64,000 nucleotides of DNA from an uncultured Nocardioides sp. (GCF_947489365.1 NZ_CANLDB010000001.1:310001-374000), one strand, 5' to 3'; positions 43,143-52,960 are shown, counted from the first letter of the stretch. Translations and numbers: made by a program. Notes: generated by a model not told the origin, from the letters alone.

Positions 43143-44320
43143 GCACGCCGCATCCCGAGGCGCCCCTGCTCGACGCTGACGGCCTCCCCCTCGAGGTCCG
43201 CCACCCGGGCGACGAGGTGCTGCTCGCGTTCACCCGCGCCGTCCGCGCGTCCGGGGTGCCGGTGACGTCCGACCGCTCCCACGGGTTCCTGCTCGCGGCC
43301 TCGCTCCTCGACGCCGGCGACCGGGAGGGTGTCCGGCTCGCCGGGCGGGCGACGCTGTGCGCCGGCCCGGACGACCTCGAGCGCCACGACGAGGTGTTCG
43401 ACGCCTGGTTCGACCCGCGGGGCGAGCTGCCCCGCCAGCGCGACCGGGCGGCGAGCAACGCGCCCCAGGTGAGCCAGCTGCCGGAGAAGGAGCCCGAGGC
43501 GGGGGAGGGCAGCGCGAGCGACGACGACGTGATCCGGGCCGCGGCCAGCGAGGTCGAGATCCTCCGGCACCGCGACGTCGCCACCCTCGAGCCGCTCGAG
43601 CGGGCCCGGCTGGAGGCGATGTTCGCCTCGCTGCCCTGCCGCGTCCCGCGCCGTCGTACGGCTCGGCACCGGGCGTGGCACCGCGGTCAGGTGGACGCGT
43701 CACGGACCCTGCGGGAGAGCCTGCGACGCATGGGCGAGCCCGGGCGGATCGCGTGGCGCCGCCGGTCGAGCCGGCCGCGCCGCGTCGTCCTGCTGCTCGA
43801 CGTGTCCGGCTCCATGAGCGGGTACGCCGACGCGCTGCTGCGCCTGGCCCACCGGTACGTCGGGGCCACGCCGCCCGGGGCGTCGTACGGCGTGGAGGCC
43901 TTCACCGTCGGCACCCGGCTGACGCGGATCACCCGCGCCCTAGCCAGTCACCGCGACCCCAAGAAGGCCATCGAGGCCGCGGGCGAGGTCGTCCCCGACT
44001 GGTCCGGCGGCACCCGGCTGGGGGAGTCCCTGCAGGCCTTCACCGACCGCTGGGGCGCCGCCGGGCTGGCCCGCGGGGCGGTCGTCGTGATCTGCAGCGA
44101 CGGGTGGGAGCGCGGGGAGGTCGACGTCCTCGAGGAACAGGTGGCGCGCCTGTCCCGTTACGCCCACCGCGTGGTGTGGGTGAACCCGCACCGCGGCAAG
44201 GCCGGCTACGAGCCGGTGCAGCGTGGCGTCCAGGCGGTCCTGCCGCACGTGGACGACTTCCTCGCCGGTCACTCGCTGGCGACGTACGCGGAGCTGGTGG
44301 AGGTGGTCGCCCGTGCGTGA
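43139..44320 (+). CDS. coxE: VWA-domain protein, CoxE-like
   Basis: A 393-residue protein with an N-terminal helical part (about 1-200, including an acidic low-complexity stretch near 110-130) and a C-terminal von Willebrand A domain with the MIDAS motif LLLDVSGSMSGY (about 220-231) and DWSGGTRLGESL. MoxR ATPase plus VWA protein is the standard co-chaperone pair. Start and stop overlap both neighbours, so the three maturation proteins are produced together. Confidence 0.86.
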   Translation: MSTPHPEAPLLDADGLPLEVRHPGDEVLLAFTRAVRASGVPVTSDRSHGFLLAASLLDAGDREGVRLAGRATLCAGPDDLERHDEVFDAWFDPRGELPRQRDRAASNAPQVSQLPEKEPEAGEGSASDDDVIRAAASEVEILRHRDVATLEPLERARLEAMFASLPCRVPRRRTARHRAWHRGQVDASRTLRESLRRMGEPGRIAWRRRSSRPRRVVLLLDVSGSMSGYADALLRLAHRYVGATPPGASYGVEAFTVGTRLTRITRALASHRDPKKAIEAAGEVVPDWSGGTRLGESLQAFTDRWGAAGLARGAVVVICSDGWERGEVDVLEEQVARLSRYAHRVVWVNPHRGKAGYEPVQRGVQAVLPHVDDFLAGHSLATYAELVEVVARA

Positions 44321-45458
44321 GGTGCTGGACGAGCTGATGGAGTGGTACGACGCCGGCCAGGAGGTCGGGGTCGGCACCGTGGTCGCGACCTTCCAGTCGG
44401 CGCCGCGGCCCCCGGGCGCGTCGATGCTGGTGGGTCCCGACGGGACCGCCGTCGGGTCCGTCTCCGGCGGGTGCGTCGAGGGCGCCGTCTACGAGCTCGC
44501 GCAGGAGGTCACCGCCTCGGGCGAGCCCGTGCTGCAGCGGTACGGCGTGTCCGACGACGACGCCTTCGCCGTGGGGCTGACCTGCGGCGGGATCCTCGAC
44601 GTGTACGTCGAGAAGGTGTCGCGCGCGACGTTCCCCGAGCTCACCGACGTCGCCGCCGACGTGGCGGCCGGTCGGCCCGTCGCGGTCGCCACCGTGATCG
44701 AGCACCCCGACCCCGCCCTGCTCGGACGCCGGATGTTCCTGCGTCCCGGCGGCCCCGGCGAGGAGCTGTCGGTGCAGGGCTCGTTCAGCAGCGAGCGCGC
44801 CGACGACGCCGTCCGCGACGACGCCCTCGGGCTGCTCGCCCAGGGGCGCAGCGAGGTCCTCGGCTACGGCCCCGACGGCGAGCGCCGCGGCGAGGGGATG
44901 CGGGTGTTCGTGTGGGCGCTGGCCCCGAAGCCGCGGATGCTGGTCTTCGGCGCCATCGACTTCGCCGCCGCGGTGGCCCGCGTGGGCTCCTTCCTCGGCT
45001 ACCACGTGACGGTCTGCGACGCCCGCCCCGTCTTCGCGACCGCCACCCGCTTCCCCGAGGCCGACGAGGTCGTCGTGGACTGGCCCCACCGCTACCTCAC
45101 GGCCGAGGTCGAGGCCGGACGGATCGACGGCCGCACGGTCATCACCGTCCTCACCCACGACCCCAAGTTCGACGTGCCGCTCCTCGAGGTCGCCCTCACG
45201 CTGCCCGAGGTCGCGTACGTCGGCGCGATGGGCTCCCGCCGTACCCACGACGACCGGCTGGAGCGCCTGCGCGAGAAGGGCCTGACCGAGGAGTCGATCG
45301 CCCGGCTCTCGTCGCCCATCGGCCTCGACCTCGGCGCCCGCACCCCCGAGGAGACCGCCGTCTCCATCGCCGCCGAGGTCATCGCCGCGCGCTGGGGCGG
45401 CACCGGCCGCCGCCTCGCCGCCACCGACGGCCGCATCCACGCCGACGCCGCGAGGTAG
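44313..45458 (+). CDS. XdhC/CoxF-family maturation protein
   Basis: A 381-residue protein with an N-terminal XdhC/CoxI domain (VATFQSAPRPPGASMLV, GSVSGGCVEGAVYEL, GLTCGGILDVYVE) and a C-terminal Rossmann domain (KPRMLVFGAIDFAAAVA; VAYVGAMGSRRTHDDR; LDLGARTPEETAVSIAAE). XdhC proteins bind Moco and promote its sulfuration before insertion into the apoenzyme. The GTG at 44313 overlaps the coxE stop by eight bases. Last gene of the maturation run. Confidence 0.86.
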   Translation: MREVLDELMEWYDAGQEVGVGTVVATFQSAPRPPGASMLVGPDGTAVGSVSGGCVEGAVYELAQEVTASGEPVLQRYGVSDDDAFAVGLTCGGILDVYVEKVSRATFPELTDVAADVAAGRPVAVATVIEHPDPALLGRRMFLRPGGPGEELSVQGSFSSERADDAVRDDALGLLAQGRSEVLGYGPDGERRGEGMRVFVWALAPKPRMLVFGAIDFAAAVARVGSFLGYHVTVCDARPVFATATRFPEADEVVVDWPHRYLTAEVEAGRIDGRTVITVLTHDPKFDVPLLEVALTLPEVAYVGAMGSRRTHDDRLERLREKGLTEESIARLSSPIGLDLGARTPEETAVSIAAEVIAARWGGTGRRLAATDGRIHADAAR

Positions 45459-45503
45459 CCGAGTCGGCAGGAAGGTGCGCCCGAGAGGCGCCGAGTCGGC
45501 AGG
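45458..45503 (+). repeat. Direct repeat GCCGAGTCGGCAGG, two copies
   Basis: Identical 14-base units at 45458-45471 and 45490-45503, each containing the palindrome CCGAGTCGG, in the gap before the regulator gene. Could be paired operators or a short dispersed repeat. Confidence 0.6.
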
Positions 45504-45595
45504 CGCGGGGTCCACCGGTCGTCCGACCCGTGGAGGGGATGGGTGGCGTCGGCTACCGTGAGCGGCGTCACGTCCCAAGCGTCCGGAGGCCGACT

Positions 45596-46858
45596 GTGAG
45601 CTCGATGCCCGACCTCGCGCCCGGGGCGCCGGACCTCTCCCAGCGACGGCTCGCCGCGGTCAGCGCCTGGTCGCGCTTCGTCGAGCACGGCGACGCCGTC
45701 GAGCCCGTCGTCCGGCCCGAGATCCTCGGCAGCTGGCAGCGCTCCACCAGCGTCAGCCTCGACATCGGGGAGGCCCCGCTCGCGGACGAGGACGAGACGT
45801 CCTCGCTGTGGAAGGAGTCCCCGCTGCAGGTCGCGGTCGAGCGCGTCGAGGCGGACCTGCGCCGGACCGCCGAGGACGGCGACCTCGTGCTCGCCGTGAC
45901 CGACCCGCACACCCGCGTCCTGTGGACGTACGGCGGCCGCGTGATGCGCCGCAAGGCCGAGAGCGTCAACTTCGTGGCCGGCGGCCGCTGGGACGACCAG
46001 TCCGTCGGCACCAACGCCCTGGACCTCGCCAACCGGCTGCTCGAGCCCTCCATGGTGTTCAGCGCCGAGCACTACGCTCCCCTCGTCCAGGACTGGGTCT
46101 GCTGGGCCGCGCCGGTCCACGACCCGGCCACCGGCCGTCACCTCGGCGTCATCGACCTCTCGACCACCTGGGACCGCACCCACCCCATCGGCCTCGCCAC
46201 CGCCCGGGTGATGGCGCGCCTCATCGAGACCGCGCTGCCCCACTCGGCCCACCACCCGACGGCCACCGAGGAGACCGACGACCCGGGCCTGGTGATGACG
46301 CTGCTCGGCACCGCCGAGGTGCGCCTCGACGGCCAGCGCCTCCTGCTCAACCGCCGCCAGACCGAGATCCTCGCGCTGCTCGCCCTCCACCCCGAGGGCC
46401 TGAGCCTCGAGCAGCTCCACGCCCTCGTGTACGGCGACCAGGGCGTCACCTTCTCCACCCTCAAGGCCGAGGTCTCCCACCTCCGCTCGGCCGTCGGTGG
46501 CCAGCTCGCGTCGCGGCCCTACAAGCTGCTCATGCCGGTGAGCACCGACGTCGACCACGTCCTCGCCCTGCTGCGCCGCGGCCGGGTCGCCGAGGCCGTC
46601 GACGCGTACGGCGGCGACCTGCTGCCGGGCACCAACTCCCCGGCGCTCTCCGAGCTCGCCGAGTACGTGGCCGTCGCCGTCCGCGAGGCCCTCCTCGCCA
46701 GCCCCGACCCCGACGCGGTCCTGCGCTACGCCGAGCGCGCGCCGTACGACGCCGAGGTGGTCGAGCACTGCCTGGCCGTGGTGGGCCGCGAGGGCGCGGC
46801 CACCCACCCGGCGGTGCCGCTGCTCAAGGGCCGGCTCGCCGCCGCACGCGACCGCTGA
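45596..46858 (+). CDS. GAF-domain transcriptional regulator with winged helix
   Basis: A 420-residue regulator. After an N-terminal helical part with EILGSWQRS, a GAF sensor domain lies at about 60-215 (VTDPHTRVLWTYGGR, GTNALDLANRLLEPS, WAAPVHDPATGRHLGVID). A winged-helix DNA-binding domain (about 235-320, NRRQTEILALLALHPEGLS) and a C-terminal helical region follow. The GAF part resembles those of acetoacetate/CO-metabolism activators, but no sigma-54 AAA domain is present. GTG 45596 with GGAGG six bases upstream is used. Placed between the maturation and structural cox genes, it is the likely regulator of both. Confidence 0.82.
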   Translation: MSSMPDLAPGAPDLSQRRLAAVSAWSRFVEHGDAVEPVVRPEILGSWQRSTSVSLDIGEAPLADEDETSSLWKESPLQVAVERVEADLRRTAEDGDLVLAVTDPHTRVLWTYGGRVMRRKAESVNFVAGGRWDDQSVGTNALDLANRLLEPSMVFSAEHYAPLVQDWVCWAAPVHDPATGRHLGVIDLSTTWDRTHPIGLATARVMARLIETALPHSAHHPTATEETDDPGLVMTLLGTAEVRLDGQRLLLNRRQTEILALLALHPEGLSLEQLHALVYGDQGVTFSTLKAEVSHLRSAVGGQLASRPYKLLMPVSTDVDHVLALLRRGRVAEAVDAYGGDLLPGTNSPALSELAEYVAVAVREALLASPDPDAVLRYAERAPYDAEVVEHCLAVVGREGAATHPAVPLLKGRLAAARDR

Positions 46859-46862
46859 GGCC

Positions 46863-47525
46863 TCACTCGACCGGCTCGCACCGCCCGGTGGAGAACGCCA
46901 CGCTGTAGGCGTCCTCGGGAGGCGCGTACCCCTCGGGGCCGAGCGAGCCGTACGAGGTCCGCTCCACCACGACGCACGCGGCGGGGGAGGGCGGCGAGTC
47001 GTCGTCGACGTACCCGCTGGCGCGCTCGCCCAGCGTCAGCCGGCGGACCTCGAGGGACGTCCGGTCGACCGTCGGCGTCGCGGCCGCCGAGTCCTCCTCC
47101 GTCACGGGTGCCGGGAGCGAGGCCGACACGTCCTCGACCAGGACCCGGTCGCCGAGCAGGAGGCGCAGCTCGGCCTCCAGCCGGCCGCCGTCCAGCTCGT
47201 CGGCCGGGACGAGGTCGGTCACCAGCTCGGTCGCCTCGACGAGCTCGTCCGTCGTCGGCCCCACCTCCTCGACGGTCCGCAGGACCGCGAACGAGGCCAC
47301 GAGCACCAGCAGTGCGAGGTTGCGCCAGAAGAGCAGGGCGTGGCCCCGCTCGGTCGGCCCGGCGGCGTCCGGGCGGAGGTTCCGGACGACCTTCCGGACG
47401 TACCGCTCGGGTCCCATGAGGACCGCCGTGAGCAGCAGGGTCGTGGACACCCAGAGGGCGACGAGGACGAGCACGGTGGGCAGTCTCCCCACCTCCGCAC
47501 GCCTCCAACCTTCCGCCAACGTCAC
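46863..47525 (-). CDS. Small membrane protein of unknown function
   Basis: About 220 residues with two membrane helices ([20 protein letters not shown] and [16 protein letters not shown]), a basic loop between them ([11 protein letters not shown]) and an acidic, presumably extracytoplasmic C-terminus with two cysteines. I do not recognise a family. The start could be GTG 47525 or GTG 47492; the second lies closer to the first membrane helix. It is convergent with the regulator and divergent from coxS. Confidence 0.65.
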   Translation of the reverse strand: MTLAEGWRRAEVGRLPTVLVLVALWVSTTLLLTAVLMGPERYVRKVVRNLRPDAAGPTERGHALLFWRNLALLVLVASFAVLRTVEEVGPTTDELVEATELVTDLVPADELDGGRLEAELRLLLGDRVLVEDVSASLPAPVTEEDSAAATPTVDRTSLEVRRLTLGERASGYVDDDSPPSPAACVVVERTSYGSLGPEGYAPPEDAYSVAFSTGRCEPVE

Positions 47526-47577
47526 CGACCTAGGTTGCGCAGTGGTAACCCACGTCACATTGGATGGAGCGGTGCGA

Positions 47578-48054
47578 ATGACCAGGATCACGATGATGGT
47601 CGACGGCGCGAAGGTCGCCGACGACGTCGAACCCCGCACGCTGCTCGTGCAGTACCTGCGGGAGAAGCTCGGCAAGACCGGCACGGTCGTCGGGTGCGAC
47701 ACCTCCAACTGCGGTGCCTGCACGGTGCACATGGACGGCACGAGCGTGAAGTCGTGCAACGTCCTCGCCGTCCAGGCCGACGGCGGTGAGGTCACGACCA
47801 TCGAGGGCCTCGCCAACGGCAGCGAGCTCCACCCGGTCCAGGAGGCGTTCCGCGACTGCCACGGCCTCCAGTGCGGCTACTGCACGCCCGGCATGATCAT
47901 GCAGAGCGTGGCGCTGCTCGAGGAGAACCCGAAGCCGACGGAGGCCGAGATCCGCGAGGGTCTCGAAGGCAACCTGTGCCGCTGCACCGGCTACCAGAAC
48001 ATCGTCCGGGCCGTGAAGCAGGCGTCCGGGCAGACCGAAGGAGTGACCGCGTGA
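47578..48054 (+). CDS. coxS: CO-dehydrogenase-like small subunit, [2Fe-2S] protein
   Basis: A 158-residue iron-sulfur subunit. The N-terminal plant-type [2Fe-2S] cluster has [17 protein letters not shown] plus a later Cys; the C-terminal helical cluster domain has [10 protein letters not shown] and [10 protein letters not shown]. It passes electrons from the molybdenum site to the flavin subunit. ATG 47578 has GGAG upstream. First of four structural genes; a TAGGTT at 47531-47536 is the best -10 candidate. Confidence 0.93.
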   Translation: MTRITMMVDGAKVADDVEPRTLLVQYLREKLGKTGTVVGCDTSNCGACTVHMDGTSVKSCNVLAVQADGGEVTTIEGLANGSELHPVQEAFRDCHGLQCGYCTPGMIMQSVALLEENPKPTEAEIREGLEGNLCRCTGYQNIVRAVKQASGQTEGVTA

Positions 48055-50522
48055 CCACGCTCGATGACCGTCCCGACGTCGCACCCGAGATCGGCCGCGA
48101 CCGCCGCCGCAAGGAGGACCAGCGGCTGATCACCGGTCGTACCCGCTGGACCGACAACATCACCCTCCCGGGGATGCTGCACCTCGCGATGGTGCGCAGC
48201 CCCTTCGCCCACGCGACGATCACCGCGATCGACACCACCCAGGCGAAGGCCGCGACCAACGTCGTCGGCGTGTTCACCGCCGCGGACCTCGGCGAGAGCC
48301 AGGGCGTGCTGATCAACGCCTGGGCCATCACCGAGGACCAGGTCACCCCCACCCACCTCCCGATGGCCGGTGAGCGCGTCAGCTTCGCCGGCGAGATCGT
48401 CGCCGTCGTGGTGGCCCGCACGCAGGCCGAGGCCCGCGACGCCGCCGAGCTCGTCGACGTCGACTACGAGGAGCTCCCGGCCGCGCTGGACCTGAAGAAG
48501 GCCGCCGCCGACGAGGTGCTCGCGCACCCCGAGCTCGGCACCAACAAGTCGGCGTTCTGGCAGTTCGACTCCGAGGGCGCAGGCACCGGCGGCAACGTCG
48601 ACGCGGCCATCGAGAAGGCCCGCACCGACGGCGTCGTCATCGAGCGCGAGTTCCGCCAGCAGCGCCTCATCCCGGCGTTCATGGAGCCCCGCTCCACCGT
48701 CGTGGACCCCACCGGCGAGCAGGTCACGATGTGGTCGGCGACCCAGATCCCGCACATCCTGCGGTTCGCGCTCGCCGCGACCACGGGCATGCCGGAGTCC
48801 AAGATCCGCGTCATCGCCCCGGACGTGGGCGGCGGGTTCGGCGGCAAGCTGCAGACCACGCCCGAGGAGTGGCTGACCTTCTGCCTGGCCAACCGCCTCG
48901 GCAAGCCGGTCAAGTACACCGAGACCCGCTCCGAGAGCCTGGTCTCCGCCCACCACGGGCGCGACCAGTGGCAGAAGCTGACGCTGGCGGCCGAGAAGGA
49001 CGGCACGGTCACCGGCCTCAAGGTCGACCTGCTCGCCGACCTGGGCTCGTACGTCTCCCTCGTGGGTGGCGGCGTGCCGGTCCTCGGCGCGTTCATGTTC
49101 AACGCGATCTACAAGTTCCCGGCCTACCAGTTCAACTGCCAGACGGTCCTCACCAACAAGACCTGGACCGACGCCTACCGCGGCGCCGGGCGCCCCGAGG
49201 CGACGTACGGCATCGAGCGGATGATGAGCGAGCTCGCCGCCGAGATCGGCATGGACCCGATCGAGCTGCGCGAGAAGAACTGGATCAAGCACGAGGAGTT
49301 CCCGTTCACCACGGTGGCCGGGCTCGAGTACGACACCGGCAACTACGAGGCCGCCACGAAGCGGGCCCTGGAGATGTTCGGGTACGACGAGCTCCGGGCC
49401 GAGCAGAAGCAGCGCCGCGACGCCGGCGACAAGATCCAGCTCGGCATCGGCATCTCGACCTTCACCGAGATGTGCGGCCTCGCCCCGTCCCGCGTGCTCG
49501 GGTCGCTGAACTACGGCGCCGGCGGCTGGGAGTCCGCGACCGTGCGGATGCTCGCCACCGGCAAGGTCGAGGTCGTCACCGGCGCCTCCGCCCACGGCCA
49601 GGGCCACGAGACGGCGTTCAGCCAGATCGTCGCCGACCGCCTGGGCGTGGCCTTCGAGGACGTCGAGGTGCTCCACGGCGACACCCAGATCGCGTCCAAG
49701 GGCCTCGACACCTACGGCTCGCGCTCGCTGGTCGTCGGCGGCGAGGCGCTGGTCAAGGCCACAGACAAGGTCGTCGAGAAGGCCAAGCCCGTCGCCGCCC
49801 ACCTGCTCGAGGCCTCGGTGGACGACATCGAGTTCTCGGGTGGCCGCTTCTCGGTCAAGGGCACCGACCAGGGCCTCGCGATCGGTGAGATCGCGGCGGC
49901 CGTGTTCACGGCGCACAACCTGCCCGACGGCATGGAGCCCAGCCTGGACTCCGAGGCGACGTTCGACCCGGTCAACTTCAACTACCCCCACGGCACGCAC
50001 CTGTGCGCCATGGAGGTCGACACCGAGACCGGTGCCGTGAAGATGCGCAAGTACGTCTGCGTCGACGACATCGGCAACGTCATCAACCCGCTGATCGTCT
50101 CGGGCCAGGTGCAGGGCGGCCTGGTGCAGGGCATCGCGCAGGCGCTGTGGGAGGAGGCGGTGTACGACGACGCCGGCACGCTGGTGTCCGGCTCGTTCGT
50201 GGACTACCTGCTGCCCACCTCGGCCGACACGATGAACTACGAGATCGACCACACCACGACCCCGTCGATCACCAACACGCTCGGCACGAAGGGCGTCGGC
50301 GAGGCGGGCACCATCGCCTCGACCCCGGCGGTCGTCGGATCGGTCGTCGACGCGATCCGTCACCTCGGCGTCAACGACATCCAGATGCCCTGCACGCCCG
50401 AGCGGGTGTGGAAGGCGATCCAGGGCGCCGGTCGTGGCGGCGACTCCACCGAGGGTGCGGCCATGCCGCACTTCGACACCGACCAGCCCGGCACCGACAG
50501 CACGGAAGGAGCGGGCGCATGA
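48051..50522 (+). CDS. coxL: CO-dehydrogenase-like large subunit, form II (molybdenum hydroxylase)
   Basis: An 823-residue molybdenum-binding subunit of the xanthine oxidase family. Motifs: [11 protein letters not shown], the active-site loop AYRGAGR (375-381), [14 protein letters not shown], and the Moco-proximal glutamate in [15 protein letters not shown]. True CO-oxidising form I enzymes have AYxCSFR here; AYRGAGR marks form II, whose substrate is uncertain and may not be CO. Starts in a GTGA overlap with coxS. The last 40 residues (rich in Gly, Asp and Glu) are extra to the fold. Confidence 0.93.
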   Translation: MTTLDDRPDVAPEIGRDRRRKEDQRLITGRTRWTDNITLPGMLHLAMVRSPFAHATITAIDTTQAKAATNVVGVFTAADLGESQGVLINAWAITEDQVTPTHLPMAGERVSFAGEIVAVVVARTQAEARDAAELVDVDYEELPAALDLKKAAADEVLAHPELGTNKSAFWQFDSEGAGTGGNVDAAIEKARTDGVVIEREFRQQRLIPAFMEPRSTVVDPTGEQVTMWSATQIPHILRFALAATTGMPESKIRVIAPDVGGGFGGKLQTTPEEWLTFCLANRLGKPVKYTETRSESLVSAHHGRDQWQKLTLAAEKDGTVTGLKVDLLADLGSYVSLVGGGVPVLGAFMFNAIYKFPAYQFNCQTVLTNKTWTDAYRGAGRPEATYGIERMMSELAAEIGMDPIELREKNWIKHEEFPFTTVAGLEYDTGNYEAATKRALEMFGYDELRAEQKQRRDAGDKIQLGIGISTFTEMCGLAPSRVLGSLNYGAGGWESATVRMLATGKVEVVTGASAHGQGHETAFSQIVADRLGVAFEDVEVLHGDTQIASKGLDTYGSRSLVVGGEALVKATDKVVEKAKPVAAHLLEASVDDIEFSGGRFSVKGTDQGLAIGEIAAAVFTAHNLPDGMEPSLDSEATFDPVNFNYPHGTHLCAMEVDTETGAVKMRKYVCVDDIGNVINPLIVSGQVQGGLVQGIAQALWEEAVYDDAGTLVSGSFVDYLLPTSADTMNYEIDHTTTPSITNTLGTKGVGEAGTIASTPAVVGSVVDAIRHLGVNDIQMPCTPERVWKAIQGAGRGGDSTEGAAMPHFDTDQPGTDSTEGAGA

Positions 50523-51373
50523 TCCCCGCACAGTTCGACTACCTCGCCCCGACGTCGGTCGAGGAGGCGCTCTCCGCGCTGGCCGAGCACGGAGACGACG
50601 CCAAGATCATCGCGGGCGGGCAGAGCCTGCTCCCGGTGCTGCGGCTGCGGCTCAACGCCCCGGAGATGATCATCGACCTCGGCAGGATCGAGGCGCTGCG
50701 GGGCGTGCGCGACGACGGTGACGCGATCGTCATCGGCGCGATGACGCCCCACGCGGCCGTGCAGAAGGACCCGCTGGTCGCCGAGCACGCCGCGCTGATC
50801 TCCCGGGCTGTCGACCACCTCGCCGACGCCCAGATCCGTCACCGCGGCACCTTCGGCGGCGCGCTGGCGCACGCCGACCCCGCCGGCGACCTCGGCGCCC
50901 CGGCGATCGCCCTGGGCTCGCAGTTCGTGATCGCGGGCCCGAGCGGCACCCGCACTGTCGACGCCGACGAGTTCTTCGTCGACCTCTTCGAGACCGCCAT
51001 CGGCGAGGACGAGATCCTCACCGAGGTCCGCGTCCCGAAGCACACGGGCTGGGGGGCGCACTACGAGAAGTTCGTGCGCGTCGCCCACCAGTGGCCGATC
51101 GTCGCGGTCGCCGCGGCGGTCAAGGCGGAGGGCGGCACGATCTCCGAGGCCCGGGTGGGCCTGACCAACATGGGCAACACCCCGATCCGCGCCCGCGCGG
51201 TCGAGCAGGCCCTGGTCGGTCAGCCGGCGACCGAGGAGGCGGTGTCCGCCGCGGCGGCCCACGCCACCGAGGGCACCAACCCCCCGGCCGACCTCAACGG
51301 GGACTCCGACTACCGGCGTCACCTCGCCGGCGTCCTCACCCGGCGGGCCGTCCTCGCCGCCGCGGGGGCGTGA
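50519..51373 (+). CDS. coxM: CO-dehydrogenase-like medium subunit, FAD protein
   Basis: A 284-residue FAD-binding subunit: IIAGGQSLLPVLRLRL (about 30-45) and TFGGALAHADPAGDLGAPAI (about 115-134) are the two flavin-binding motifs. It moves electrons from CoxS to the acceptor. Overlaps coxL by ATGA. The structural order S-L-M is typical of form II operons, whereas form I is usually M-S-L. Confidence 0.92.
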   Translation: MIPAQFDYLAPTSVEEALSALAEHGDDAKIIAGGQSLLPVLRLRLNAPEMIIDLGRIEALRGVRDDGDAIVIGAMTPHAAVQKDPLVAEHAALISRAVDHLADAQIRHRGTFGGALAHADPAGDLGAPAIALGSQFVIAGPSGTRTVDADEFFVDLFETAIGEDEILTEVRVPKHTGWGAHYEKFVRVAHQWPIVAVAAAVKAEGGTISEARVGLTNMGNTPIRARAVEQALVGQPATEEAVSAAAAHATEGTNPPADLNGDSDYRRHLAGVLTRRAVLAAAGA

Positions 51374-51377
51374 TCGG

Positions 51378-52151
51378 GTGCAGCTGACACACGAGTTCAC
51401 GGTGCCCGCCGGGATCGACGAGACCTGGCGGGTCCTGGACGACATCGAGTCCGTGGGGGCCTGCTTCCCGGGTGCCCAGGTGACCTCCGTCGAGGGGGAC
51501 ACCTTCCAGGGCACGGTGAAGGTGAAGCTCGGCCCGATCGCGCTCGTCTACTCCGGCACGGGCACGTTCAAGGAGAAGGACGAGTCGACCCACAAGATGG
51601 TCATCGAGGCCAAGGGCAAGGACAAGCGAGGCAACGGCACCGCGGGAGCGGACGTCGTGGCCACGCTGACCGAGTCCGGCCCCGCGGCCACGGTGGTCAG
51701 CGTGGTGACCGACCTGCAGATCACCGGCAAGCCGGCGCAGTTCGGCCGCGGCGTGATGCAGGACGTGTCGGACAAGCTGCTCGGCAAGTTCGTCGACTGC
51801 CTGGAGGGCAAGTTCACCGCTGAGCCGGAGCCCGCCGCGGCCCCGGCGACCGAGCCCGGTGCCGACGCCTCCGGCGCGGACGCCACGTCGGCCGCGCCTG
51901 CGGCCGCCGCGGCTCCGGCGGCGGCCGACGCCCGGGCCGGGGCGGACACCCAGGACGCCGTCGCCCCGGGGCCCCGCGCGGTCCCGAGCGCGGGGTCCGG
52001 CGCGTCGGGCGGGTCGCACCGCGCCGACGAGGACGAGGCGCTCGACCTGGGCGCCACCGTGATCCCGGTGCTGCTGAAGTCCTACGGACCTCAGCTCGCC
52101 GGCGGACTCGGCGTCCTCGCCCTGATCATCTGGCTGATCCGCCGTAAGTAG
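51378..52151 (+). CDS. coxG: CoxG-like SRPBCC protein with C-terminal membrane anchor
   Basis: A 257-residue protein. The N-terminal CoxG/SRPBCC ligand-binding domain (about 1-150) reads PGAQVTSVEGDTFQGTVKVK; an Ala/Pro/Gly-rich linker (about 151-215) and one hydrophobic helix (LAGGLGVLALIIWLI) before IRRK close the protein. CoxG recruits CO-dehydrogenase to the membrane and, in mycobacteria, is reported to pass electrons to quinone; the visible anchor fits that. GTG 51378 lies 4 bases after the coxM stop. Last gene of the structural operon, followed by a terminator. Confidence 0.85.
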   Translation: MQLTHEFTVPAGIDETWRVLDDIESVGACFPGAQVTSVEGDTFQGTVKVKLGPIALVYSGTGTFKEKDESTHKMVIEAKGKDKRGNGTAGADVVATLTESGPAATVVSVVTDLQITGKPAQFGRGVMQDVSDKLLGKFVDCLEGKFTAEPEPAAAPATEPGADASGADATSAAPAAAAAPAAADARAGADTQDAVAPGPRAVPSAGSGASGGSHRADEDEALDLGATVIPVLLKSYGPQLAGGLGVLALIIWLIRRK

Positions 52152-52169
52152 CAGCACCAGCTCGTACGC

Positions 52170-52199
52170 CGGCCCGTCACCGTCCGCGGTGGCGGGCCG
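52170..52199 (+). terminator. Bidirectional terminator after the cox operon
   Basis: A 13-bp stem (CGGCCCGTCACCG with its complement, one G-T pair) and TCCG loop between the convergent coxG and alkB genes. Confidence 0.8.
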
Positions 52200-52226
52200 T
52201 CGTGCGTCGTGCGTCGGTCGTCGGGC

Positions 52227-52832
52227 TCAGAAGACCCCGCGCGGCCGGAACTGCACCGAGACGCGCGGCCCGGCGTGCGCAGCCTTCGGGACGGCGTGCT
52301 CCCAGGTCCGCTGGCACGAGCCGCCCATGACGACCAGGTCGCCGTGGCCCATCTCGACCGACGTCGAGGGCCCTCCGCCGCGTGGTCGCAGCGCGAGGCG
52401 GCGGGGGTCGCCGACGCTGACGATGGCGACCATCGTGTCGTGGGTGGAGCCGCGCCCGATCGTGTCGCCGTGCCAGGCGACGGAGTCGCGACCGTCGCGG
52501 TAGAAGCAGCAGCCCGCGGTCGCGAACCGCTCGCCGAGCTCCTCGGCGTACATCGCGTCGAGGGCCTCCCGGGCGGCGGTCAGGGAGGGGTGGGGGAGCG
52601 GCTCACCCTCGCCGTACGTGTGCAGGAGCCGGGGCACGTCGACGACGCGGTCGTACATCTCGCGGCGCTCCGCCCGCCACGGGACGTCGCGGACGAGGGT
52701 CTCGAGGACGCCGTCGGGATCGGCCAACCAGGACCGTGCCACGTCGATCCAGGCCCCGTCGCCCAGTGCACGACGGTGCGCCCGAGCGGGTTCCGGGAGG
52801 GTCGCGGCGAACAGTGAGCCCTGGAAGTCCAC
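52227..52832 (-). CDS. AlkB-like 2-oxoglutarate/Fe(II) DNA-repair dioxygenase
   Basis: A 201-residue dioxygenase that removes alkyl groups from DNA bases. Iron ligands are His121-x-Asp123 (AWHGDTIG) and His179 (QRTWEHAVP); Arg190 and Arg196 (GPRVSVQFR) bind 2-oxoglutarate. GTG 52832 is the start, 6 bases after a TACCGT -10 element (leaderless). An SOS box covers the -35 region, so it is probably induced by DNA damage through LexA. AlkB in E. coli is controlled by Ada, so SOS control is notable. Confidence 0.88.
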   Translation of the reverse strand: MDFQGSLFAATLPEPARAHRRALGDGAWIDVARSWLADPDGVLETLVRDVPWRAERREMYDRVVDVPRLLHTYGEGEPLPHPSLTAAREALDAMYAEELGERFATAGCCFYRDGRDSVAWHGDTIGRGSTHDTMVAIVSVGDPRRLALRPRGGGPSTSVEMGHGDLVVMGGSCQRTWEHAVPKAAHAGPRVSVQFRPRGVF

Positions 52833-52838
52833 GCCGCC

Positions 52839-52844
52839 ACGGTA
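52839..52844 (-). promoter_or_regulatory. -10 element TACCGT of alkB
   Basis: On the minus strand TACCGT ends 6 bases before the GTG at 52832; the SOS box lies just upstream where the -35 box would be. Confidence 0.5.
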
Positions 52845-52852
52845 GCACTCGA

Positions 52853-52867
52853 TCGAACAGGTGTTCG
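52853..52867. promoter_or_regulatory. LexA (SOS) box
   Basis: TCGAACAGGTGTTCG contains GAAC-N4-GTTC, the full actinobacterial/Gram-positive SOS consensus, at the -35 position of the alkB gene. Confidence 0.82.
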
Positions 52868-52948
52868 TCTGCGACCGAGGGGAACCTCAAGCCCTCGGAT
52901 TACCCGCAAGAGACTCGCAAGGTCGGCTGATCTCCCGGGTGCCCGGCC

Positions 52949-52954
52949 TACATT
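52949..52954 (+). promoter_or_regulatory. -10 element TACATT, leaderless promoter of the GntR gene
   Basis: TACATT ends 6 bases before the ATG at 52961; no ribosome site is present. Confidence 0.55.
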
Positions 52955-52960
52955 TCCGCT

